Shown: positions 1 to 9,155 of the stretch, one piece after another
Layout: every line of letters starts with the position of its first letter
How positions within the stretch are numbered: position 1 is the first letter of the stretch
NCBI RefSeq assembly: GCF_000313135.1
Contig: NW_004457638.1
Location: forward strand, 11,923-30,951
Direction of reading: 5' to 3'
Length of the DNA: 19,029 bases
Source: Acanthamoeba castellanii str. Neff
Taxonomy: Eukaryota > Discosea > Longamoebia > Acanthamoebidae
Made by a program: the position numbers and the translations under genes
Notes under the pieces: model-generated
Database searches by the model: none
What the model was told of the DNA's origin: nothing
The model's input: the letters and a program-made list of their open reading frames with translations, nothing else

Positions 1-701
1 GTAGGCCTCGATCGCGCCCTGGAGCCCGGCCCGGGCCTCGGCAGCGTCGGCCGGGTCGAGCCTGCTGGCCGAACGGAGGCACAGCCGCATGCGCACGGCG
101 CAGGCCTCGCGGGTGATGGCCGTCGGCTGGTGGGCCAGCATGTCCCGCCAACATCGGTCGGCCAGCTGGGCCACGCGCTGCAGCTCGGCCCTGTCATCGG
201 CCGACAATACAGCTTGGCCGCCACTGACGTCTTCATCGGCATCGACGCCAGTGCCGGTGGTCGATTCCCGCCTGGCGCTGATTCGCTGGGCGGCGTAGAG
301 GCAGGCCTCGAGCAGGTAGCCGTAGGCGACCGACGCCGGCCCGGAGCCGCTCGACTGCAGGCGGTCGGCGCTGGCAAAGGCCTCCTCGAGCAGCTCCAGC
401 TCGCGGCCGCGCCAACTGGTTTCGTTTTCGTTTCCGCTTTCATTTTTGTCGCTTTCGCTCTTGAGGCGCCAGGCCACGGAGTAGATGAGCTGGTTCCACG
501 TGCTCTCCGTGGGCTCGATGTTGTGGTCGCGCATCATCGCGAGCACCTTTGGCGCCCTCTGCGGGGTGACGGCCATGAAAGCGTTCATGACGGCCGCAGT
601 GGGCGTCAAGCCGGCGGTCTTCAGCTCATCCAACGCCGTGAGCGCCATTTGCTGCACACACGACACACCAAATGAGACGCAGAATTGCACACGCGCGCGC
701 G

Positions 702-732
<31 letters not shown>

Positions 733-2086
733 CACACACACACACACACACGCTGCACGCGCACGACACGCATGACACGCACCTCGGCCATGGCTGGGTC
801 GGAATAGTGTCGACAGGCGGTGATGAGGGCGGTGAAGCTGGGCAGGTAGGGCTTGATGTTGGCTCGCTTCATGTCGCTCAGTACCGCAAACGCTCGGGCC
901 GGGTCCTCGCGCGCGCCAAAGTGGGAGATCAGCAGCGTGACCGTGGCGCCGTCGGGCCGCACCCCGCGCTCGTTCATCTCGCGCATCACCTCCTCCACCA
1001 CCTTGTCGACCCTTGCCGCCGCCGCAGCTTGTCCGTGTTCGGCCGCGGCCGCGTCGTCGCCAGTGTCGGCATCGTCGACAGTCGTTCGTTTCCAGGGGCG
1101 CGGGCAGTGGCTGCAGACCTGGAGCAGGGTGTTGTAGGTGTAGACGTCCGGGTCGATGTCGCGCGCCTTCATCGCCGCCACGTAGGCCGTGGCCTTGTCC
1201 AGCGCCTCGACGAAGCCACCGACCGCCGCCGCACCGGCAGCCGACCGCGAGGCCGCGGCGTTGGCGCAGGCCTTGAGCAGCGTGTTGAAGGTGACCTGGT
1301 CCGGCGGCGCGAGGCGCGACTGCTCCATGCGCGCCAGCACCTGCTCGGCCGCCGCCAAACTGTCGACACTCTGGGTGCCAGCACTATCGACACTGTCGGC
1401 ACTCTCACTGGCCGCGGCCGCGGCAGTCTCGGCGCACAGGTTGAGGATCATGTTGTACGTGATGGTCACCGGCGCGACGCGGGCCAGCTTCATGTCGGCC
1501 AGCACGCGCATGGCGGCGCCCAGGTCGCGTTCTACGGCGCAGCCCTGCATCAGAAAGTTGAAGGCGTAGATGTCGGGCGCGATACCGGCGCGCTGCCGCA
1601 TGTCGTCGAAAGTGCGGCGCATGCGGGCCACGTCGCCGTAGCTCAGGCACACCCGCATGAGCGAGCAGTATATGCGGCGGTCGGGCTCGAGCCCGCGCTG
1701 CTGGCGCATGTCGTCGAGCAGCGCGAACGCGGCGTCGAGCCCCGGATGGCGGCGCGCGCCGGTGTCGACATTGTTAGCGCCGGCGACACTGTCGACACCC
1801 ACCAGCGCGCTGTCGAGCTTGTCTGTGAGCGACCGCGCGCAGGCGTTGATGAGGCAGTCGTAGGTGCCGCTGGTGAAGGCCACACGGTTGTCGTCCATCA
1901 GCTGCCCGACGCGCAGCGCGTCGGTGTAGTCGCCCTGCCGGGCGCACACGCCGATCAGACAGTGGTAGGCGCGTGCGTCGGGCGCCGTCGCCTTGTCGGT
2001 CTTTGAGCGGGCCGGCCTCGTCGCGGCCTGGTGCATCACGGCGAAGGCCACCTCGACGCTGCCCCGGACCTGTAGCACACGTTTAG

Positions 2087-2148
<62 letters not shown>

Positions 2149-2728
2149 TGCGTCGCGTGCGTACATCCTGGAGCGCTTTGATGATCAGACCGAATGCGCC
2201 GGCGCCACCGCGCAGGCGGGGCACCAGCGGTCGCAGTCTGGCAAGGATCATTTCGTGTTTCCCCGCAGCCGCGTATTCGCTGATGATTGTGGACAGGCCT
2301 GCACAAATGCGCGCCTTGCATTAGCATGACACACAACGCGGCGCGTGATCCGTAGGATGGGAGGCGCAGCGCTACGCACTGTTTGCGGGCACGCTAGGCA
2401 GCTGCTCCAGCGCGGTGAGCTCTTCGGCGTATCGTGCGAAGGGCAGGCCGCTGGCAAGGATCGCCCGCCTCTTCACTTTGGATTCGTCTGCTGGTCGCGG
2501 GGATCAGTACGCGTACACAATGCGTGTGCGGTCGTGCGTGTACATCCGATGACGGTGATTGTGTGTCGTGGTGTGTCGTGTGTGTGTATGTGTGTGTGTG
2601 TGCGCGCGCGCGCGCGCGTGTGTGTGTGTGGCGTTAGCCGTGCGCGTACCGGTGGTGGTGGAGTGACTGCTCCACCGCACAGCGCCAAGTGCGCCAAATC
2701 TCTGGAGTGGTCGTGTCGTGACGCACAT
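1..2728 (-). CDS. Pentatricopeptide repeat (PPR) protein, P-type, probably mitochondrial; 3' end beyond window
   Basis: PPR proteins bind single-stranded RNA, usually in mitochondria or plastids, and act in RNA processing, stability or translation. Read on the minus strand the exons are 2728-2650, about 2487-2380, 2298-2165, 2069-783 and 651 to beyond base 1; splice phases agree throughout and give 753 codons inside the window. The ATG at 2728 opens a 26-residue leader rich in Arg, Ser and Thr without acidic residues (RPLQRFGALGAVRWSS), a typical mitochondrial presequence. About nine or ten degenerate 35-residue repeats follow, with cores such as PDIYAFNFLMQGC, VTITYNMILNLC, PDQVTFNTLLKAC, PDVYTYNTLLQVC and LPSFTALITAC. 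No DYW, SMR or other C-terminal domain is visible, but the end is missing. The second exon may instead begin at 2490. An upstream spliced exon (2999-2810) may be 5' UTR or an N-terminal extension. Family call is firm; the RNA target is unknown. Confidence 0.85.
691..750. repeat. Composite microsatellite (CG)n-(CT)n-(CA)n in a PPR intron
   Basis: Three different dinucleotide tracts abut: CG about 691-705, CT 706-732, CA 733-750. All lie within the last PPR intron (652-782). Confidence 0.9.
2089..2147. repeat. (GT)n microsatellite in a PPR intron
   Basis: An uninterrupted GT tract of about 59 nt fills most of the PPR intron 2070-2164. Confidence 0.95.
2575..2630. repeat. Mixed (GT)n/(CG)n tract in a PPR intron
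   Basis: Alternating purine-pyrimidine sequence TG-CG-TG inside the intron about 2488-2649; such tracts can adopt left-handed (Z) DNA. Confidence 0.85.
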
Positions 2729-2745
2729 CACCACTGCAGACACAC

Positions 2746-2770
2746 GACACACACACACACACACACACAC
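2746..2770. repeat. (CA)n tract in the first PPR intron
   Basis: CA repeat between the candidate upstream exon and the first coding exon of the PPR gene. Confidence 0.9.
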
Positions 2771-2809
2771 GCTTCAGAAACATGAACGGGACGACACCAC
2801 GACACGCAC

Positions 2810-2999
2810 GGTGGCAGGCGAACCATTGCTGGAGCGCTGCCGCGAGGAAAGTGGCAGCCGGGTTGAGGTTGTGGTGGACAGTTGGGCGGTGGGGCAGCCG
2901 GCAGATGCTGCAGGAGGCCGTATGGCCCGTGTGGCCGTAGTTGTGGGCGGCGTAGAAGGAAAAGGCGAACCCGACGGCAGCTGTCGCACCGCCGCACGC
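2810..2999 (-). other. Candidate upstream exon of the PPR gene (5' UTR or coding extension)
   Basis: On the minus strand this block ends at a good donor (gtgcgtgtcg, from 2809) and the next acceptor (tgtctgcag, ending at 2734) leads into the first PPR exon, giving a 76-nt intron. One frame is open through the whole block for 63 codons and is phase-compatible with the PPR frame; it contains GFAFSFYAAHNYG and CSICRLPH. It has no in-frame ATG, and the possible 5' acceptor (cgccag ending at 3000) is weak. The block may be non-coding leader or the tail of an unseen N-terminal region. I do not recognise the peptide. Confidence 0.35.
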
Positions 3000-3183
3000 C
3001 TGGCGTACCGGTAAGATAAAGATGCAAGATTAATGTTGGCGATTTAATCTTCGCAGATTCTTCGAATGAGATGAAAAGCGGACTTGGGCCGTCGGATCGC
3101 AGGGCACCACACCTAAGGGTGAAGGTAGTACCTCATCTGGCAGCTTCTCATCTCTCTCGATCAGCCTCAACCGTGCAGGGAAA

Positions 3184-3190
3184 TATAAAA
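3184..3190 (+). promoter_or_regulatory. TATA-like box upstream of the NDUFAF7 homologue
   Basis: TATAAAA lies in an A/T-rich stretch 49 nt before the ATG at 3239. The spacer 3028-3238 separates divergent genes and holds no convincing gene; its last 60 nt are almost purely A/T, in contrast to the GC-rich exons on either side. The promoter role is inferred from sequence and position only. Confidence 0.4.
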
Positions 3191-3238
3191 ATAAACGTTT
3201 TCTTCTGCATAAATAAAAAAATAAAAATAAATACAGGG

Positions 3239-4269
3239 ATGAAGAGGATCACGGCAGCGACGCGTCGGGTGGTCCTCCGTGGTGATGCGGCACTGGTGCG
3301 CTGTACTACAAGTGCAAGCCTCTGCCGCCGTGGAAGTAATAATCACCAAATCGAAGGATTGAGATGCAACTCCACAAATGCCAAGCCCACTGATGGATCT
3401 GCGCAAGCAACCGAGGAGATGACCTCGCGAGCCATCTCCATCGACACCAGTGGCCTCTACAAACACAAGCGTACTCCCAATCGATTTTAATTTTATTTTT
3501 AATCATATACATTTATTTATTTTTATATATTTTGCGTGTAGCGCACGGACCAGCGGGGAAGAAGTCGGCCGACACGCCGCTGTTGAGCCACCTTCGTGCC
3601 AACATTCAGGTGCACCTGGCGCCCATTGTCGTGCCGAAGCCTGGAGCCGAGTGCTTACGTGCCGTGTTGTGTTGCAGCTCCGCGGACCGATCTCGGTGGC
3701 CACCTACATGAAAGAGGCCCTCACCAACCCCATGCACGGGTGCGTGGAGAACACAACGCTCTCACTCTCGCTCGGCTACTACTTCTCTTGCTGACATCGA
3801 TTCGTGCGTGTCGTGCGTCGTGCGTCGTGTCGTGTGTCGTGTGTCGTGTGTGGCCCACTTCGCAGCTACTACATGAACAAGGACGCCTTTGGGCAGAAGG
3901 GCGACTTCATCACCTCGCCCGAGATCAGTCAGATGTTTGGTGAGGTACGCACCACGACACACACGCACACACACGCACACACACCGACACGCACACGCGC
4001 ACGCGCACGGCACACACACACGCTCTTTTTGGGCGAAGTCTTAAGAGGGCGGCAACAGGCGCTTGGCGTGTGGTGCAGCGATCTCTGGGAGAAGTTGGGT
4101 CGGCCGGCCATGTGGAACCTAGTCGAGCTGGGACCTGGTCGTGGCTCGCTCATGCACGACATGCTACGCGTACGCCGCTTTTCTTTTCTTTTCTTCTCAT
4201 GAGAATGTCGGCGTCGTGCGCTTACGTTTGCGTTCGTTTGTGTGTGTGCTCCCCTCATTGCGCGTGTGC

Positions 4270-4341
<72 letters not shown>

Positions 4342-6078
4342 ACAACGACACACAGGTGTTGAAGAAGACGCCGGAGCTGTTTGGTCAGATGACGATTCAC
4401 ATGGTGGAGGTGAGCCCCTACCTGAGGCAAAAGCAAGCGGCCACGCTCGGCTGCGACCCTACCCTGCTCAGCGGTGATGCCGCCAAGGAAACGTCCTCAA
4501 CCGAGGGTACCGTGTAACGTGCGTGTCGTGTGTGTCGTGCGGTGCGTGTCGTGCGTGTCGTGTCCTGACTTGACGCGGAGCAGACAGGGAAGGCTCCAAA
4601 ATTTTGAAGGCCGGGGCGGCCAACTTCGCTGCAGACACGAGAGACACCAAGCCCACCGCCGGGCGGGAGGAAACGGGACACTGGAGCTCGCCCGTGCTCA
4701 CGGGCGCCGACGGCGTGCGGGTCCAATGGCACCGGCACTTCCGGGACGTGCCCCCCGGTACCGCCCATCGAGCTCCCCTCCACGCCCGGCCGTCTAATTC
4801 ACCGCACACCGCACACGCAGGCCCATTCCTCGTCGTGGCTCATGAGCTGTTTGATGCGCTGCCCGTGTACCACTTTGAATATACGGAGAAGGGCTGGCTC
4901 GAGCGACTGGTGGACGTGGACCAGGGCGAGGGTCCGCACCACCTCCGCTACGTGCTCTCGCCCGGACCCACCTACGCCACCATGGCTCTCCTGCGGCAGG
5001 TGAGCACGCGCATCGTATCGCAGTATTGCTGTGTGTCGTGTCGTGTCGTGTTGTCATGTGTCCGCGGCGCACTCAGCTCCGTTGTTTTCCAAAGGCGGGC
5101 GTGAGCACAGAGCCGAAGCCGAAGCTGAAGCAAAAGGCCCCGACGGCCAGCTTCTCCTATCGAGGCGGCGAAGATGACGACGACGACAATGACGACGACA
5201 ACAGGCCCACCGACGGCCCCAAGGTCGGCGACCGTATCGAGGTCCGTGCTCCCCCCCCCCCCGGGGGCTCACGCTGCGTGCGTGCGCGGTGGTGCGTGCG
5301 CGTGTCGTTGGCACTAACGCCAGATATGTGGAATGTGGTGAAAGGTGTGCGCCGAGGGCATGGCCTTGGCGAGCCAGATCTCGGAGAAGATAGCCAGAGA
5401 GCAGGGCCGGGGCGCCGCGCTGGTGATCGACTATGGGCAGGACAGGACGCGTGAGGACACCCTACGCGCCATCAAAAATCACAAGATCCAGGTAGGCGTG
5501 TGCCGTGTGCGTGTGCGGTGCGGGCGGTGTGACCAACACCAGTGTGCGTGTGTGCGTGTGTCGTGTATGTCGTGTGTGATGCAGGATGTGCTATGCGAGC
5601 CCGGCCTGGCGGACATCACAGCTGAGTCGATTTTTCCTCGCTTCGCCGCACGGCTCAGCAGACCCGTACGCCCACGCTGCTGGGCTTTTGTTCGCGCAAG
5701 TCGTCTCGCGTAGTCTGGCCTCTCATGTGTGTCGTGTGTCGTGTGTGCGTACCGGACAGCCTCGATCACGACGTACGGCCCGAAGCCGCAGGGCCAGTTC
5801 CTGCAGGAGCTCGGCATCGACGCTCGGCTGGCCACGCTCCTCAGGAGCGCTGGAGACGACAGGTGCGTACAGTGCTACTCGTACAACACACGCCACCGCA
5901 CACACGGCATCACGCTCACGCGCAACGCAATCGCACACGGTGCAGTGCGCAAGCAAAGGATCTGATCGCCGCCTACGAGAGACTTGTGGACGACGAGCAG
6001 ATGGGCCTCACCTACAAGGCCATGACCATCTGCAGTCTCCACAACGTCAAGCAGCCGCCCGTTGGCTTCTCTCTGTAG
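3239..6078 (+). CDS. ndufaf7: NDUFAF7/MidA-family protein arginine methyltransferase, mitochondrial complex I assembly factor
   Basis: NDUFAF7 (bacterial MidA) is a SAM-dependent methyltransferase of the mitochondrial matrix that symmetrically dimethylates an arginine of NDUFS2 early in complex I assembly. Exons: 3239-3470, 3542-3609, 3678-3739, 3866-3944, 4059-4169, 4356-4506, 4584-4757, 4821-4999, 5095-5241, 5345-5491, 5585-5665, 5760-5862, 5946-6078. The start gives a basic presequence (MKRITAATRRVVLR). Family motifs in order: GPISVATYMKEALTNPMHGYY, then GDFITSPEISQMFGE, SAM motif I (NLVELGPGRGSLMHDMLR), AHELFDALPVYHFEY, ALVIDYG, and TTYGPKPQGQFLQELGI. There are lineage-specific linkers: a Lys/Asp-rich one (exon 6/7) and a poly-Asp one (exon 9). 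Exon 11 is one base short: the frame changes near 5621-5627, between ADITA and VDFSSL. With that base restored the product would be about 555 residues. This is probably a sequence error, less likely a pseudogene. Confidence 0.92.
3959..4022. repeat. (CA)n/(CG)n-type tract in NDUFAF7 intron 4
   Basis: ACACGCAC-type repeat filling most of intron 3945-4058. Confidence 0.85.
4273..4339. repeat. (TG)n microsatellite in NDUFAF7 intron 5
   Basis: A 67-nt TG tract within the longest intron of this gene (4170-4355). Confidence 0.95.
5251..5267. repeat. C12-G5 homopolymer pair in NDUFAF7 intron 9
   Basis: Twelve C followed by five G, nine nucleotides after the intron begins. Its length is likely unreliable in any assembly. 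Confidence 0.9.
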
Positions 6079-6096
6079 CAAACCCAAAAATCGAAT

Positions 6097-6110
6097 AATA
6101 AAATAATAAA
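6097..6110 (+). terminator. Tandem polyadenylation signals after the NDUFAF7 homologue
   Basis: Two AATAAA hexamers (6097-6102 and 6105-6110) lie 19-32 nt after the TAG stop, in an A/T-rich 102-nt spacer that must hold both this 3' UTR and the leader of the next gene. Confidence 0.55.
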
Positions 6111-6180
6111 ATAATATGGGTAACAATATCAATTCTAATCACTGCATTTCAAATCGACACAAAGGGAGCACGAGCGAGGG

Positions 6181-7284
6181 ATGGAGGAAGCTTCGACGCC
6201 AACGACGGCAGCAGATGTCCCGCAGTTCGTGCGAGTAGCGGCAGATGAATTGAGATCATTCGTCGAGCGCTGCATGCGGGCTGCAGGCTGTCCTCCCGAG
6301 CATGCCCAGACAGTGGCTGACGTCCTCGTAGCGGCTGACCTGCGTGGCGTTCACAGCCACGGCGTCAATCGATTGGAGATGTACGTGGGCGAGATCAAGA
6401 AGGGCGAAGTAGAGCCTCAGATTCGGCCGCAGATCGTGAACGAGACGCCCGCGATTGCCTGCGTGGATGGACGCAACGGCCTCGGGATGGTCGTGGGGCG
6501 CTACTGCATGGAGCTCGCCATCAAGAAGGCCAAGGAGCTGGGCATCGGGTGGGTCGTTGCGCGCGGATCGAATCACTACGACATCGCGGGCTACTACGCC
6601 ATGATGGCCCTCGAGGAGTCGCTGGTCGGCATGTCCTACACCAACACCAGCCCCATCGCCTTCCCCACCCGCGCCGCCCAGCACGTCCTCGGCACCAACC
6701 CCATCGCCGTTGCCGCGCCCTCGACCGACCCTCAAGGTGACACCCCACTTTCGATCGTACACGACACGACACGACACACGTGGCATACAGCACACAAGCA
6801 GCTTACTCAGCTCACGTCGTGATCGGTTGGGAACCAACAGATCCGTTCGTGCTCGACATGGCGACGACCACCGTAGCGCTGGGCAAGGTCGAGATACGCG
6901 ATCGCGAGGAGCGCCAATGCCCAGCCGGGTGGGGAGGTTAGTGCATGCCGTGTGTGTGTGTGTGTGTCGTGTGTGTTCTGTTGGCGACTGATCGCCAAAC
7001 TCTGTTCTGCGAGCAGCCGATAAGGCCGGGCATCCGACGAACGACCCCAAGGACGTGTTGGGCGGCGGTGGCCTGCTGTATCTGGGCGGCGAGGAGGAGA
7101 CCGGCGGTTACAAGGGCTACGGTCTGGCCCTCATGGTCGAGCTCTTCACCGGCATCCTCTCAGGTGCCGACTACGGAGCCAACATCCCGCCCTGGCGCCA
7201 AGGCCGCGGAAGGTACGCCCACTTCAGCAATCGAAGGCTCACCATCGCCTCTACAACCATGGCTAACTATCATCATGTGCTGGC

Positions 7285-7318
<34 letters not shown>

Positions 7319-7706
7319 TACAGGGCGGCCAATCTGGGCCAGTGCTTCGTGGCGATCAACCCAGCGCTCTTCTGCGGCGGATTCCCCGAGCGAATGGGCG
7401 ACCTCATGCAGCAGATGCGGTCCCTCCCGCCCGTCGACCCCGACCTGCCCGTCCTCGTACCCGGAGGTGCCGCGGCCTTTCCTCTTGGCTGCTGACTACA
7501 CTTCTGACACGCACACGCACACGCACACGCACACGCACACGCACACGCACACGCACACGCACACGCACTCGATAGATCCGGAGAAGACGACGGAGGAGGC
7601 GTACACGAAGGAGGGGATTGCGTTCCACGTCAATCTGGTCAATGCGCTGCAGAGCCTGGCGGTCGAGCTCAACGTCGACCCGCTCGTGCTCAAGCAGTCA
7701 CCGTAG
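6181..7706 (+). CDS. Malate/L-lactate/ureidoglycolate dehydrogenase family (LDH2/MDH2) oxidoreductase
   Basis: Members of this family (AllD, YiaK, DpkA, archaeal-type malate dehydrogenase) are NAD(P)-dependent 2-hydroxyacid or imino-acid oxidoreductases, unrelated to classical Rossmann LDH/MDH. Exons are 6181-6736, 6841-6936, 7017-7212, 7324-7466 and 7576-7706; phases agree and encode 373 residues, near the usual 330-370. Motifs visible: the active-site signature RGVHSHGVNR (about residues 55-64), RGSNHYDIAGYYA, TNTSPIAFPTR, LGTNPIAVAAP, LDMATTTVALGKVE and ETGGYKGYGLALMVELFTG. The stretch SNHYD has Asp where many relatives have Gly. There is no targeting peptide, so a cytosolic protein is likely. 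The substrate cannot be told from sequence; malate, lactate and other 2-oxoacid pairs are possible. The ATG follows a short spacer directly, and no in-frame alternative is better. Confidence 0.9.
7286..7311. repeat. (CA)n tract in LDH2-family intron 3
   Basis: CA repeat near the acceptor of intron 7213-7323. Confidence 0.9.
7508..7568. repeat. (ACACGC)n hexanucleotide repeat in LDH2-family intron 4
   Basis: About ten tandem six-base units occupy nearly all of intron 7467-7575. The long Arg-Thr reading frame across it is an artefact of the repeat. Confidence 0.95.
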
Positions 7707-7741
7707 ACCGTGAACACTTCGCGACGAGGCCACTGCATATG

Positions 7742-7828
7742 GTGCGTGTCGTTTACCGTTGTGGTGTGCGTATGTGTATGTGTATGTGTGCGTGTTGGTG
7801 AGTGTCGTGCTGAATTCATGGTTGCCAG
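7742..7828 (+). other. Possible intron in the 3' UTR of the LDH2-family gene
   Basis: This segment begins gtgcgtgtcg, the same donor used by many coding introns here, continues as TG-rich repeat, and ends ttgccag. It is 87 nt long, typical for the window, and starts 36 nt after the stop codon. No reading frame across it looks coding. The remaining spacer, 7829-8126, holds no gene I can support; its last 90 nt are purine- and A/T-rich leader of the next gene. Confidence 0.35.
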
Positions 7829-8126
7829 GCGGCGGTTTCGCGTGACGACCGTAAAAGGACAAAGAGGCCTTCAAAAAAGGGTAGGAATGCGCAGAATGTT
7901 TTGGTATTCCGATCGCCCGGTGGCGGCGTGAGAAGAGAACCTCTGCTCACCCCCGCGCATCTCTGTTTCTCTTTCTCTCCCCAGAGGGCCAGAAGCCTGG
8001 CTGTCTCACTATCTCGTTGTTGTGCATGGATAGAAACAAGTGGACATAACAGATAATAAGAGAGCAACAATAATAGATAACAACAGCAGATAGAGATAGA
8101 TATATCATAATAGACAAGAGAAAAAG

Positions 8127-9089
8127 ATGGTGTGGATACAGCCGCGGATGATCGAGCACGGGGTGGCGAAGAAGGAGAAGGAGAACAACGTGTGGACGGC
8201 CGAGTGCGTCAACGAGCGGTTCCGCCTGGAATCTCTGACCGTCAAGCCCACCACCAACATCTCCTCCGACGAGGCCGCAGCCGCCACAGCGACATCGAAA
8301 AAGAAGACGAGAGCGACGGCGAAGAAGAGGAAGAAGAAGACGCACAAGACCGCCACGAGGCGCTTCGTTGACGACAACCTCGCCTGGGATGAAGGTGAAG
8401 GTGGAGACAAGATGGACGAAGTCGCGCTCGATGAAAGTGAAGGTGAAGGTGGAGATGAGAGCAGCAACAGCGGCAACAGCAGCAGCGGCACCACCACAAC
8501 AACCAACAACGGCAAGGAGGCGAAGGAGGAGAAGAAGGCGGAAACGAAGTTGTGGCGAATCGTGATGATGCGGACAGATGTAAATAGCGAGGCGGTGGTG
8601 GTGGCGGAGGACGACGCGGAGGAGGTCATCCGGGCCGACTGGCGGTGGATAGAGGCCAACATGCTGGCCAAGCTCTCTCAGATCATTTCCGAGGAGGGCA
8701 CCGACAAGGTCGACAAGTTTCTCCTCCTCCAGTTCCAGGTACGACACAGCACACACGACACGACACCCACCGCACCGCACACGTATCGCACACGACACGA
8801 CACGCATCGGATACGACACGACACGCTACACATGCACGAGTGCGGGCGCAAGATGGTGAGTAACTGGATGGTGGCACGTGCAACGTGGGGGGAAAAAGAT
8901 GTTGTACATTAACCAGGCCAACGAAATCGCGCTGCGACAAATCGAGCTCCGACGCTCGACCAGCACACCGACCTCGCCACCACCGACCAAGAAGAAGGAA
9001 TCCGCGGACACTGACGAAGTGCTATCGAGTATGTCCACACCGCGTGCCATGCGTGCTTATGTGTGCGCTACGCATCGGACTGATGGGGA

Positions 9090-9155
<66 letters not shown>

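Noticed and set aside
672..2006. Long plus-strand open frame opposite the PPR gene
   Set aside because: The minus strand encodes clear PPR repeats with matching splice phases. GC-rich exons routinely leave open shadows on the other strand, and the shadow peptide has no recognisable motif.
3071..3238. In-frame upstream ATG extending NDUFAF7 by 56 codons
   Set aside because: The extension runs through the A/T-rich leader (Ile/Lys/Asn codons) and a TATA-like box; the ATG at 3239 starts a normal mitochondrial presequence.
7500..7575. Arg-Thr and Val-Arg repeat peptides
   Set aside because: Translation of the (ACACGC)n intron repeat; removed by the intron 7467-7575.
7947..8819. 290-codon minus-strand frame opposite exon 1 of the TBC gene
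   Set aside because: Its peptide is Leu/Val/Ser low complexity, a mirror of the Lys/Glu-rich exon, and it runs through the A/T-rich leader and an intron.
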